Part shown: piece by piece, positions 7,786 to 16,429 of the stretch | Layout: every line of letters begins with the position of its first letter | How positions within the stretch are numbered: position 1 is the first letter of the stretch | DNA from: Gammaproteobacteria bacterium | Lineage (GTDB): Bacteria; Pseudomonadota; Gammaproteobacteria; SZUA-152 | Assembly (NCBI GenBank): GCA_021647505.1 | Contig: JAKIUN010000038.1 | Location: 1 to 36,378, forward strand | DNA length: 36,378 bases | Reading direction: 5' to 3' | Program-made: the position numbers and the translations under genes | The notes under the pieces: model-generated | Told to the model about the DNA's origin: nothing | The model's input: the letters and a program-made list of their open reading frames with translations, nothing else | Databases searched by the model: none

Positions 7786-9051
7786 TTATTTCGCAGCCTG
7801 TGCCGCCTCAAGTTCAACCAATGTGAACAGTGGCTTGTAGCCCGGCAACCTGGGTTTGACTACCGTGATTTCTTCACCCGTGAAGGCTTCCAAAAAGGCC
7901 AGCAGGTCTTCTTTTTCTTCGTCGCTCAAATTGAGCTTGGTGATCAACGGGGTCTTGGTCTTTGGGTAACTGGTCGTGTTGCCTTCTTCATCAAAACCGC
8001 CACGATCATAGAAGTCGATAACTTCCTCAAGGGTGTAAAACTGGCCCTGCCGCATGTAGGGTGCCGTGAAACTGATATAACGTAAACTGGGAACCCGAAA
8101 CTTGCCTTTGTCCCACTTGTTCTTGTTACGGAAATACAGACCGACATCGTCTTTGACCGTGCGATACAGCTCCTCGGTGGAACCCTTGCCATAGTATTGG
8201 AAGCGGAAGGTAATCTGTGCTAGCCCGTCTTCCAACCACCGCTCTGCCCGGGGGACACCAATGTTGTAGTAGCTTTCATTGCTGGCAAGGGCGCCATTGT
8301 GACAAAGGATACAACGCCCCTTTCCTTCGAACAGCGCCTTGCCACTCACCTGCTGCTCCGTCAGCGCGGAGCTATCACCGAGAAGATACTTGTCCAGCGG
8401 TGTATCGCGTTGCACCAGAGTGCGCTGGTAGGCAGCGATGGCCTTCCAGGCATTGCCGATGGAGGGCCTGGGTTCACCGAAGACCTCATTGAAGCGCTCG
8501 ACGTATCCCGGAATCAGGCGCAGCCGTGCCTCCATGAGGTCATTTTCACCATTACCGGCAACACCACCTTTGGCGGCAGCAGGTGCCTGCGCCTCCAGAG
8601 AGGGAACCGAACCCGCCCAAAACAATTTTTTGTAATAGGCCGCATTGATGATGGTCTGGTTGCCGCGCCAGTGTACGGTACCGGGGTAACCGCGAGAGAA
8701 ATCCTCGGCCCAGGACCAGCCCTGCTCCGGCTCATGACAGGTGGCACAGCTCACCGAGGCATCACCTCCCAGGCGGGGATCGAAGAACAGCAGTTTTCCC
8801 AGCTCAGTCTTGGCCTCTGACATGGGATTGTCGAGTGGAATGGGCGGCGGGCCCAGGGGGGCCAGGGGCGGAATCGCCGCGTCCGGGGCCTTGGCAAACG
8901 TGCCGGCCATGGCGGGGGTCGACTGCACTTGAGACGTCCCGTTATCGGCTGAAACCGGCGGCTTGTCACCCATGGCTGCGGCCGATACCGACAGAGCCGC
9001 TGCGACTGCCGTTGCCATCATCAGAATGGGCGTTTTCTTTAACGAACTCAT
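7786..9051 (-). CDS. idrP1: Di-heme c-type peroxidase of the iodate reductase operon (IdrP, larger copy)
   Basis: 421 residues, CcpA/MauG family. A Sec signal (MATAVAAALSVSAAAMG) precedes a Pro-rich linker to about residue 70. Two CxxCH heme sites are present: CATCHEPEQGWSW near 140 and CILCHNGAL near 250. The family C-terminal motif VPSLRYISFTAPYMRQG and the EEVIDFYDRGG motif are also present. Bacterial members reduce H2O2 using electrons from small cytochromes. In the published iodate reduction model the two peroxidases dispose of H2O2 formed while IdrAB reduces iodate. I name it idrP1 because it adjoins idrB; the P1/P2 assignment is positional only. It lies 16 bases downstream of the other peroxidase gene and is clearly co-transcribed with it. 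Confidence 0.87.
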   Translation of the reverse strand: MSSLKKTPILMMATAVAAALSVSAAAMGDKPPVSADNGTSQVQSTPAMAGTFAKAPDAAIPPLAPLGPPPIPLDNPMSEAKTELGKLLFFDPRLGGDASVSCATCHEPEQGWSWAEDFSRGYPGTVHWRGNQTIINAAYYKKLFWAGSVPSLEAQAPAAAKGGVAGNGENDLMEARLRLIPGYVERFNEVFGEPRPSIGNAWKAIAAYQRTLVQRDTPLDKYLLGDSSALTEQQVSGKALFEGKGRCILCHNGALASNESYYNIGVPRAERWLEDGLAQITFRFQYYGKGSTEELYRTVKDDVGLYFRNKNKWDKGKFRVPSLRYISFTAPYMRQGQFYTLEEVIDFYDRGGFDEEGNTTSYPKTKTPLITKLNLSDEEKEDLLAFLEAFTGEEITVVKPRLPGYKPLFTLVELEAAQAAK

Positions 9052-9067
9052 GGCTCTCTCCTAGCGA

Positions 9068-10198
9068 TTAGTTGGGGACATCCAGCCAATTGGCAATAGC
9101 TTCGTATTCTAGTGGATAAGGTTCAGTCCACACGTGCCGGCTGCTGGTCAGTGGTTTGCCAGACAACGCGAGCAGGAAGGCCACCAAGTCTTTTTGCTCC
9201 TGAGGATTCAAATCCAGGGGTTTTATTCTGGTGTCTTTGTTGCGGTCGTTATCTCCGCCCCGGTTATAAAATGCCACGACCTCCGGTAGTGTCTTGATCA
9301 TGCCGTTGTGCATGTAGGGCGCGGTGTATTTCAGCTCACGCAGACTGGGGGTAATGAACGTACCCATGCCGGTTCCATCCGCCTTGTGCTTCTGGATATA
9401 GGCGCCCGGGTCACGCTTGAGATTCATGTAATTCCCAATACCCATAAAGTCGGCATAAGCAATAAAGGCCTGATGACGCGCAGTATCGAGAAACACATCA
9501 AAGTTTTCCTTGACACCCGTGTTATGTGGCTGGCCGTCGGTAAACATAGGCCCGCTGTGACAGGCGACGCAGCCCCCCTTCCCCTTGAACAGCTGCAAAC
9601 CACGTTTTGCATTGGTTGACATCTTGCCGCTGTCAAAAGGCGCGCCTTCCGAGTTCAGGGTTTTCAGGTATTCAGGGATAGCCTTGCGGGCACCACCGTT
9701 GGATGGTTCACCCAGTCCCGCAGCCTTGAACATCGTCACATACAGAGGATCCTGTTTAAGGCGCTCCTGCATGATGCGCATGTCCATGTTCATGATGTAA
9801 TCCTCGGTAATCATGCCGCGGGTCACATCATTGAGGTTGGTGCCGATACGTCCGTCATGCATCCATACCGTTTTATGGGCGGCATTGATCACGCTGGGGG
9901 CGTTACGGAAATGCTTGTTACCGGGATAACCCTCAGACAGGGCATCCGGACTGGCAAAACCATATTCCGGCTTATGACAGGTTCCGCAGGAGATGGCGGC
10001 ATCTCCCGACAGGCGCTTGTCGAAGAACAGGCGCTTGCCCAATTCCGCCCTGGCCTTGTTAACTTTAAGAGTCGCTAGCGGGCCAATATCGTCGCCTGCG
10101 ACAGCGATGGGATTCGCTAGTATCAAACCCATACCCAGGGCTGTTACGAGGACCCCTCTTTTGCTTAAAAATGGTCTTGTGGTCATCATGCCGGCCAT
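9068..10198 (-). CDS. idrP2: Di-heme c-type peroxidase of the iodate reductase operon (IdrP, first gene of operon)
   Basis: 376 residues, CcpA/MauG family, exported by a Sec signal (GVLVTALGMGLILANPIAVAG). Heme sites are CGTCHKPEYGF near residue 72 and CVACHSGPMF near 211. The Ca-site and C-terminal motifs (TPSLRELKYTAPYMHNG, then LPEVVAFYNRGGDNDRNKDT) match short periplasmic peroxidases. It shares only moderate identity with the neighbouring 421-residue paralogue, mainly around the heme sites and the TAPYM motif, so the pair is not a recent duplication. GAGGAGGAATAGGTA directly precedes the ATG, a very strong ribosome site. It is the promoter-proximal gene, with a sigma54-type promoter about 100 bases upstream. 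Confidence 0.87.
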   Translation of the reverse strand: MAGMMTTRPFLSKRGVLVTALGMGLILANPIAVAGDDIGPLATLKVNKARAELGKRLFFDKRLSGDAAISCGTCHKPEYGFASPDALSEGYPGNKHFRNAPSVINAAHKTVWMHDGRIGTNLNDVTRGMITEDYIMNMDMRIMQERLKQDPLYVTMFKAAGLGEPSNGGARKAIPEYLKTLNSEGAPFDSGKMSTNAKRGLQLFKGKGGCVACHSGPMFTDGQPHNTGVKENFDVFLDTARHQAFIAYADFMGIGNYMNLKRDPGAYIQKHKADGTGMGTFITPSLRELKYTAPYMHNGMIKTLPEVVAFYNRGGDNDRNKDTRIKPLDLNPQEQKDLVAFLLALSGKPLTSSRHVWTEPYPLEYEAIANWLDVPN

Positions 10199-10294
10199 TA
10201 CCTATTCCTCCTCAATGGATTGCGGGTCTCGCCCGTGCCCTCGGGGCGAGGACGCATCATAAATCGATTAAATTCCCTATCTGAATAGGGGGAT

Positions 10295-10310
10295 AGCACA
10301 ATGCAGGCCA
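10295..10310 (-). promoter_or_regulatory. Sigma54 (-24/-12) promoter of the idr operon
   Basis: The minus strand reads TGGCCTG-CATT-GTGCT against the consensus TGGCACG-N4-TTGCW, with exact GG-N10-GC spacing. The predicted start is near 10284, giving an 86-base leader to the peroxidase ATG. A CCCTAT/ATAGGG hairpin (10275-10290) lies right at the start site. The 10199-10630 interval holds no convincing gene; the 136-codon open frame across it starts in regulatory sequence and resembles nothing I know. Confidence 0.65.
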
Positions 10311-10333
10311 AGCTGGCCATATTGAATATTCCT

Positions 10334-10345
10334 CTGTTTAAACAG
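10334..10345. promoter_or_regulatory. Perfect 12-bp palindrome upstream of the idr promoter
   Basis: CTGTTTAAACAG is fully self-complementary and starts 24 bases upstream of the -24 element. It could be a binding site for a second regulator; no matching regulator can be named. Confidence 0.35.
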
Positions 10346-10387
10346 TTACTTACAAAGAAAATATCGAATGTTCCGCAGACCGTTTTA

Positions 10388-10405
10388 TGAACGCTTTGTT
10401 CCATG
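10388..10405 (-). promoter_or_regulatory. Candidate upstream activator site of the idr operon
   Basis: On the minus strand this is CATGGAACAAAGCGTTCA, about 105-120 bases upstream of the predicted sigma54 start. It matches CATTGAACGAATCATTCA (16893-16910) at 14 of 18 positions. Both contain the inverted half-sites TGAA-N7-TTCA (here one base off, TGAA-N7-TTCC on the plus strand). The distance is typical for NtrC-type activators. Confidence 0.5.
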
Positions 10406-10630
10406 CTGTCAACCGTAGAGGCGACTTTATTCACCCCGCTGCGAAACATCAGGGGTAGCGACCGGGCTGTCCGCGCCGTATCGGTTACGGCACGACACTG
10501 GCGGCGATTCCCGCTGGTGGCGCCCAGGAAGGTCGCTCCGGCGGCAGGGTACACTGCCGTAGGTTCCCCCGGAGTAAGACCCTCTGCCGCTTGTCGGAAT
10601 GTTGTCATTATCTCTCTGCCCGCCTACCGC

Positions 10631-13039
10631 TCAGGCAATCGCCTTTCTTTGCCGGCGAACCAGCAGCAGACCCATCAGAAATACACCACCAGCAATACCC
10701 AGCGGCAGACCATAGACCTTCACGGGATCGGCCTCGGCGGGCAATACCAGCCAATACCAGCTGGTCAGGGTATGTTTCGACCCGACCTCGCCATTACTGC
10801 CATCCCAGTCAGCGAAGGATACCGGGATAAATTCACCCTCAGTAAAGCTCACATCGCCACTGTCACCGCCGTTGCGAGGACGCTTCATCAGTACGCTCCA
10901 CTGGCCATTGTCCCAGTGGCTCTGTACCGAAAGACTATCATCCCCCTCACGAGGCACTATTTTTTGGTTAGGCCCCGAGGCATCCAGCAAGGCACCTCGG
11001 GAGGCCACCGCAGGTTCCACGCTGCCCGCATTCCAGTACCACATGGTGGTGGGATGGGAGGCATCGCCATGGCGGTACAGGGGTTTGACCACCACGGGCT
11101 TGGTCTTGAATGAATCCTGTTTGGGGAACTGGATCGCAAGGGCATCGGAATACAGGGTCAGTTTACTGTCCTGTATCTGTGTTGACACTGCTTCCCCCGG
11201 ACGGCTGTCGGTACGATCATCTACTTTCATTAAGAAGGCGATCTCATCCGCGTTGTACAATACCTGCACCGTAATCGAGTCATTCAGTGGCGTAAACAGC
11301 CGGTCTTCCTTAATGATATTCGGCACCAGGGGCACGGTCACCGCAGGCACCGTATCCCACACCGCGTCGGTCAAACTGTCCGGCAAGGCGCCCTCGATCT
11401 TTGCCGCGCGTAATACCGGCTCATCGCTGGGAGCAACGGACTTGTTGCGCAGGCTATAGACATAATTTGCAATGTGCCAGCGATCTTCCAGGGAAACAGG
11501 GTCTTTGTTGCCTTCCTCCGTCGCCCGGTGTGCCGGCATGGGTGTACCCGGCAGGCCGATAGACAGACGTGTGTAGATATTTTTAATGGTCTGTTCGCGG
11601 CTTTTTTCATTCTCGCCAGACACATTGGTGACACGCCAGGTCCAGGGTTTGGTGAGATTGCGCGGCCAGAGCCGGTCACCCCAGTCATCTTCCAACTTTT
11701 TACCGGAGGTGATATTGCCGCGACCGCTAAGACCGTGACACTTGCCGCAGACCTTTTCAAAAACGGGTTTACCCTTGGCTACAGATTCCTCGCTGAAAGG
11801 AACCTGAGATGCAACGGGTTCCGTGTTGGTTATCTTTTGAAAATCTGTTTTCAGATAGCGGCCATCATCATCGAAAAATTCATCATCGGCGTCTTCCGGC
11901 GCCCAGGCCGCCGTAATATCAAACCCCTTGATTACGGGAATCAGGCTGCGAATCTGCTTGTCACTCAACAACGTGCTCCACGCGGGCATCGCCGTCCCGT
12001 TCAGACCATGCTTAATGACGTTGAACAAATCGTCATCGCTTGGCAGCTCGGTGCCCGGTGAGTTTTTGTACTTGAACAACGAGAGGGTAAAGTCACGCGC
12101 CTTGGGATACATGAGATCGGTGGCAACACCATCTCCCGCTCCCTGCTCGCCATGGCACACCTGGCAGCGTTGCACATAAACGTCGACACCCATTTGTTGC
12201 TTACGACGGACACGAACCTTGGATGCTATGCCACTCACTGCCTTGGAGATTTCCGCATCCCACATGCGTGGCACCTGGCCAACATAGTCATAAAGAAAGG
12301 TAATCACTTCCCAGGTCTCATTCTCGTTCAGCATCTCGTGCCACACGGGCATGGCGGAATTCCACGGCGTACCCTCCTTGGGCAGGCCCGGACCACCGGT
12401 CGAGATACGCCAGAACAGATAGGCCTCCTGCAACTGGGCAATGGTACCGACATCCTGAAAATTGGCTGGCTGGGGACTGAAACCCAGGGCGTAATGGCCC
12501 TTTCCGTCCAGTAGGTCGCCATGACAGAAGAAACAGTTTTTGTAATAGACGTCACGCCCCGCCTCGACGACCTCTTCATAGGCCTCCCAGCCCTTATCTT
12601 CATCCTCGGTCATGGTTTTCAGAATCTGTTCGCGCAGCGGGTTTTCCAACTTGGATAAATTGTAGCTTTTGCCGAAGACACGTAATGAGCCCGGCGGCGC
12701 AGGATGTACCTGACGCAGTTCTACCGGCGCATCCATGGAGGGCTTGACAAAGCCATAGGTGGTGTAACCAACGAGAGCCGGAATAGCAATCAAAAAACCC
12801 CAGCGAACAACTGCCAGCCTTGGTTCCCTAAGCACCGCCAGGATGGGCGAATTGAACTCTTTCCAACGCGTCTCATCAAAGGAAAAATACAACAGCACAC
12901 TGGCAATGGTGATGATCATGTACTGCACCATTAGTGAACTGGGCAGCAAGGGCGGGAAAGCATTATCAAAAATCAGATAGGCGATAATGACGACCAACAC
13001 GGCCTGCCAGAATGCAGGAATTTTAATGCCTTTCATCAT
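10631..13039 (-). CDS. Membrane-anchored multiheme cytochrome c with ethylbenzene-dehydrogenase-gamma-like domain
   Basis: 802 residues. The N-terminus has about three membrane segments (FWQAVLVVIIAYLIF, MIITIASVLLYFSF, WGFLIAIPALVGYTTYGF). Three c-type cytochrome domains follow, with heme motifs CFFCH (about 168), CQVCH (about 291) and CGKCH (about 431). From about 550 to 770 there is an EB_dh-like domain (GALPDSLTDAVWDTVPAVTV, then FTPLNDSITVQVLYNADEIA), the fold that holds a b heme in the gamma subunits of ethylbenzene dehydrogenase, DMS dehydrogenase and (per)chlorate/selenate reductases. A final membrane helix (LPLGIAGGVFLMGLLLV) anchors the C-terminus. The bulk should be periplasmic. 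It is the last gene of the CydA-like operon, 76 bases after the tri-heme gene. The inferred role is electron relay between the membrane module and a periplasmic molybdoenzyme, most simply IdrAB. Confidence 0.85.
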   Translation of the reverse strand: MMKGIKIPAFWQAVLVVIIAYLIFDNAFPPLLPSSLMVQYMIITIASVLLYFSFDETRWKEFNSPILAVLREPRLAVVRWGFLIAIPALVGYTTYGFVKPSMDAPVELRQVHPAPPGSLRVFGKSYNLSKLENPLREQILKTMTEDEDKGWEAYEEVVEAGRDVYYKNCFFCHGDLLDGKGHYALGFSPQPANFQDVGTIAQLQEAYLFWRISTGGPGLPKEGTPWNSAMPVWHEMLNENETWEVITFLYDYVGQVPRMWDAEISKAVSGIASKVRVRRKQQMGVDVYVQRCQVCHGEQGAGDGVATDLMYPKARDFTLSLFKYKNSPGTELPSDDDLFNVIKHGLNGTAMPAWSTLLSDKQIRSLIPVIKGFDITAAWAPEDADDEFFDDDGRYLKTDFQKITNTEPVASQVPFSEESVAKGKPVFEKVCGKCHGLSGRGNITSGKKLEDDWGDRLWPRNLTKPWTWRVTNVSGENEKSREQTIKNIYTRLSIGLPGTPMPAHRATEEGNKDPVSLEDRWHIANYVYSLRNKSVAPSDEPVLRAAKIEGALPDSLTDAVWDTVPAVTVPLVPNIIKEDRLFTPLNDSITVQVLYNADEIAFLMKVDDRTDSRPGEAVSTQIQDSKLTLYSDALAIQFPKQDSFKTKPVVVKPLYRHGDASHPTTMWYWNAGSVEPAVASRGALLDASGPNQKIVPREGDDSLSVQSHWDNGQWSVLMKRPRNGGDSGDVSFTEGEFIPVSFADWDGSNGEVGSKHTLTSWYWLVLPAEADPVKVYGLPLGIAGGVFLMGLLLVRRQRKAIA

Positions 13040-13115
13040 TCACCCCGTACCAATAAAATCGGTTGATAGATTTTTTCACTAGCTATTAAAAGGTCTGCTT
13101 TTATCAAGACACCCA

Positions 13116-14252
13116 TTACTTGCGCTCCCACAGAAAAGCCACCAATGCATCCAATTGCTCCTCACTCATTTGTTCGGAATAATTGAGCGGCATCACTCCC
13201 GAGGGAAAGCCTTTGGCGATAACGGCATTGGGGTCAATAATACTCTGGCGAATCTCTTCGGCATTCAATCGCGAGCCGATACCATCCAGGCCGGGGCCAA
13301 GCTTGCCGCCGCTACCTAATATGGCGTGACAGGCTTGACAACCAAAACTACTGATCATTGACTCAGCACTACTATCAACGGCACCTTCTGAAGACGTGGC
13401 CGCCGGGGGTGTCGCGGTAGATTTTCCATGACTCGCCAGATAGTCCACCAGGATGTCCAGCTCTTTCACCGTCATCTGTTCAGCGAGATCCTGCGGCATC
13501 ACACCGGGAGGAAAGCCCTCGGCAATCACCTCATCCGGGGCGATAATGCCCTGGCGGATTTCTTCGCGGGTGAAGTGACCGGCCATCTGCTCCAGACCGG
13601 GCCCGAGATCACCACCACTGCCCAATATCACGTGGCAAGCCTGACAACTGTATTTGGCAACCACCTCCTCAATGGTGCCGGCGGATTCCACCACTTCCGG
13701 GCTGGTGGGGTCCGCCGCCGGCGCCTCCGTCGGCAGCGACACCGTTACATCGTATCCATCCTTGGCCTGCATAAAGGCAATGATGGCGTTGATCTCTATT
13801 TCCGAGAGTTCGATCGGCGACTTGTCAACGGCCGGCATGGGCGAGATGGTGTCGTTACTTCCCTTTTTGCCATAGTCTTTCACCACATAGACACCGGGAT
13901 CGACCAGAGACTCATACAGGTAAGATTCGACATCGGTGGCCGGGCCCTTGTAGCGCTCATCCTGCAAATGTTGCTTGGCCACCTCCACCATGTTGATCGC
14001 CAGAATATCCGGGGCGCGACCAAGGTCGTTATGACACAGAGCACAGGTTCCCTTGCCTGAAAAAAGGGTCTCGCCCAGGGCGACATACGAGTCCATGGTC
14101 AACGCCCCCAGATCCACTTCCTGATCGACAGGGGCTTCACCTTCCACCTGTGGCAGCAGATTGGCGACCAGGGTGAATAACAGTACCAGCGCCAGACTGA
14201 AACCCATGCTTTTTACCAGCACACCGCCAGGGGCTTTTATCTCATTGTTCAT
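13116..14252 (-). CDS. Tri-heme cytochrome c, membrane-anchored
   Basis: 378 residues. One N-terminal membrane helix (SMGFSLALVLLFTLVANLL) is followed by three mono-heme cytochrome c domains: CALCHND near residue 70, CQACHVILGSGGDLGPGLEQ near 201 and CQACHAILGSGGKLGPGLDG near 302. The second and third domains are near copies (GSGG.LGPGL, then EEIRQ.I..P..VI..GFP.GVMP), so the gene grew by internal duplication. Met in the GVMP motifs is the likely axial ligand. Its ATG overlaps the stop of the CydA-like gene (ATGA), so the two are translationally coupled and very probably form one complex. It may receive electrons from the CydA-like subunit. Confidence 0.88.
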   Translation of the reverse strand: MNNEIKAPGGVLVKSMGFSLALVLLFTLVANLLPQVEGEAPVDQEVDLGALTMDSYVALGETLFSGKGTCALCHNDLGRAPDILAINMVEVAKQHLQDERYKGPATDVESYLYESLVDPGVYVVKDYGKKGSNDTISPMPAVDKSPIELSEIEINAIIAFMQAKDGYDVTVSLPTEAPAADPTSPEVVESAGTIEEVVAKYSCQACHVILGSGGDLGPGLEQMAGHFTREEIRQGIIAPDEVIAEGFPPGVMPQDLAEQMTVKELDILVDYLASHGKSTATPPAATSSEGAVDSSAESMISSFGCQACHAILGSGGKLGPGLDGIGSRLNAEEIRQSIIDPNAVIAKGFPSGVMPLNYSEQMSEEQLDALVAFLWERK

Positions 14253-16114
14253 GCGGCCTCTCCTGCCTTTTTAGTCACGGACAATGGTGGCGCCTGTTTG
14301 GTATTACTGAGATTGGCAATCCAGAAGATAAACAGGACAAAGAGCACAAACATGACCGTAACAATCGTCATCATGTTTCCTGCATAACCAATAGTAGGTA
14401 TAAAATTATCCGGCGAGTTATCTTTCATTACGGTATACACATGCCAGTGGGTACGCACCGAAGAGCGCACATAACCCATCAGCGCCATCAACCAAGTGAA
14501 GGCGATAGGCAGTGCAAACAAGGCGTACTGGGAGCGATTACTGACCTGCCCCCAGAAGGATGGCAAAGTCTTGGCCTTACGATACATGAAGGCATCGATC
14601 ACGACTCCACTGATAATGACCACTAGAGTGGACACCACCTGCGTGACACTTGCTCCGACCTTGTACACGGTATTAGTGAAGTAACCATAATAGACGCCGG
14701 CAAAGATGATATTGACGATAGCCACGACATAGATCGCCACCATCAGGGCATTACCCGCCTTCTCCCACGAGACCGTGGCAACCTTGTCCGAACGCCGATA
14801 AATCTGGAAAGACAAAAAGGTGAAAATAAGCATCAGATTCACGGCGATGTTCTTCGCCGGCATGATCCCCAGCGGGCCCAGCAAGTGGTGATGACTACCA
14901 CCCAGGGCGGCAATTTCACCCGAGGTGAGAATCAAGGTATGTGGCGTCACCCAGATCAGAAAACAGATGACCAAGACCACAGCGATATATTTGATCATCC
15001 CCTGGTAACGCTTTGATCCTTCAGTGCGTGACATGCCAGACCACAAATAGTAGTTACCTGCCATAAGAATGGTACCGATCAATACCGCCTGGACGATAAA
15101 CAACCAGGCCAGAATACCGCCCATGGCAGTAATGCCCATCTGCTGCGAATAGGCGTAGATCTCGGCCATCAGCCAATAACCGGCAAAGGGCAGGGGCAGG
15201 AAGGCGAGAATAGCGATGAAGTTGGAGGTATAGCCCATCCAGTCATAATGGGCGCGATCCTCGGCGGTTCGGGCGGCCAGGCACTTGTAGGCCGCATAGG
15301 CCCCCACCACCGCACCACCAAAGGCGATATTAGCGATAAACCGGTGCAGATTGATGGGATTCCACAATGGCCCCTTCATCACCTCCCAGATGTTGCCGAT
15401 GACCGCGCCGACTTCATTGACCCCTGAGGGCGCCATCATGAAAGTGGCCCAGGAGTTGGCCATCACCATCAGCGTGCCGCCGACGCCATTCAATAACAAA
15501 CCAATGGAAATATGTACCCACTTGGCATTGCCATAGCGCATCGCATCCCAGCCGTAGTAATAGATATAAAGCAAAATGCTTTCCATGAAGAACAGCATGG
15601 CGTAGACCAGCATCTGAGCACCGAAGGCCTGCATCAGATAGGCCATTAAATCGGGATAGAGCAGGAATAGTGCCAACGCCAGAGTGCCGCCGAACAGGGC
15701 GGTGATGGAATAGGCGGTAATACTGATCTTCATGAACTCATGGGCCATGTCATCATAGCGCGCATCGCCGGTGGACTTGCCCAGCAGTTCAATCACCAAC
15801 ACAAAAAGCGGTACCGCCAGCACCAGAGCACCGAAAAACAGATGCATTTGTGCGATGATCCAGACAATAGAGCGGCTACTGGTACCAACGTCTGGATAAT
15901 CCTCCCGGGCCGGCCTGGGGGCCGGTCTCAACTTCAGTTCCTGCGCGACATCGGCACCTTCCGCCGTGGCCACCTCTTCGGCCGCAACCTCACTCGCAGC
16001 GGCCTCGGGTAGCCAGTGGCTCGGCGTCATGTCCCCCGACCATAAAAAACCCAGTACGGCAATCACCAACAGAGACAGCAGTATCGGTGACGAGAAATTT
16101 CTTGTTTCCTTCAT
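14249..16114 (-). CDS. CydA-like (cytochrome bd subunit I-related) membrane protein, diverged
   Basis: 621 residues from the ATG at 16114, chosen because GGAG lies just upstream; an open frame of 638 residues starts at 16165. After an N-terminal helix and an Ala/Glu-rich periplasmic stretch (35-75) come about 12-13 membrane helices. Features of CydA are visible: His91 in IIAQMHLFFGALVLAVP (like the b595 ligand), FFMESILLYIYYYGWD with Glu178, His201 before MANSWATFMMAPSG (compare NSWMQTP), and GYWLMAEI with Glu319 where CydA has GW..(A/T)E. Missing are the GRQPW quinol motif (here YAYSQQM) and the first acidic residue of the heme d pair (Val170 or Tyr171). No CydB gene is present. It could move electrons from quinol to the cytochrome c proteins rather than reduce O2. 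Family known, function inferred. Confidence 0.82.
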   Translation of the reverse strand: MKETRNFSSPILLSLLVIAVLGFLWSGDMTPSHWLPEAAASEVAAEEVATAEGADVAQELKLRPAPRPAREDYPDVGTSSRSIVWIIAQMHLFFGALVLAVPLFVLVIELLGKSTGDARYDDMAHEFMKISITAYSITALFGGTLALALFLLYPDLMAYLMQAFGAQMLVYAMLFFMESILLYIYYYGWDAMRYGNAKWVHISIGLLLNGVGGTLMVMANSWATFMMAPSGVNEVGAVIGNIWEVMKGPLWNPINLHRFIANIAFGGAVVGAYAAYKCLAARTAEDRAHYDWMGYTSNFIAILAFLPLPFAGYWLMAEIYAYSQQMGITAMGGILAWLFIVQAVLIGTILMAGNYYLWSGMSRTEGSKRYQGMIKYIAVVLVICFLIWVTPHTLILTSGEIAALGGSHHHLLGPLGIMPAKNIAVNLMLIFTFLSFQIYRRSDKVATVSWEKAGNALMVAIYVVAIVNIIFAGVYYGYFTNTVYKVGASVTQVVSTLVVIISGVVIDAFMYRKAKTLPSFWGQVSNRSQYALFALPIAFTWLMALMGYVRSSVRTHWHVYTVMKDNSPDNFIPTIGYAGNMMTIVTVMFVLFVLFIFWIANLSNTKQAPPLSVTKKAGEAA

Positions 16115-16230
16115 GCCCCTATCTCCACAATCTTGAATCGGGTGTTGAATACAGCGTCCAGGCACAGTAGCCCGACACGTTGAGCCCTGCGCACATTTGC
16201 ACGCCGAAGTAAAATTTTTGTCATCATGAT

Positions 16231-16359
16231 TTACTGTGACGGTGTTAAATCAATATTCAGAGGCAAGCCCTGCATATTCATGATCAAATGATCCAATCCA
16301 TAGAAAAAGATCAGCACAACAGCGAAGGCAACTAACCAGACTTGTAGATTATTTCCCAT
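16231..16359 (-). CDS. Small single-span membrane protein, likely subunit of the CydA-like complex
   Basis: 42 residues from the ATG at 16357-16359: MGNNLQVWLVAFAVVLIFF, then YGLDHLIMNMQGLPLNIDL. One membrane helix occupies about residues 5-25. The upstream sequence AGAGAAG gives a ribosome site; a longer frame to 16455 exists but would start without one and overlap the neighbour's end. It lies between another tiny membrane gene and the CydA-like gene on the same strand. By position it recalls CydX/CydS of bd oxidases or CcoQ of cbb3 oxidases, but I see no clear sequence match to them. Confidence 0.65.
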   Translation of the reverse strand: MGNNLQVWLVAFAVVLIFFYGLDHLIMNMQGLPLNIDLTPSQ

Positions 16360-16429
16360 TTTCTTCTCTTGATCTTTACGCGTGAAAGAGACTGTTCGCC
16401 ATGGCATGGTGAACACGAACCCTGCCTTA

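Noticed and set aside
10198-10608. 136-codon minus-strand frame upstream of the first peroxidase gene
   Set aside because: It covers the sigma54 promoter and leader, and its sequence has no family traits; the strong ribosome site at its end belongs to the peroxidase gene.
14249-16114. A normal cytochrome bd oxidase
   Set aside because: No cydB follows, the GRQPW quinol motif and one heme d acidic residue are missing, and the gene is coupled to a tri-heme cytochrome c.
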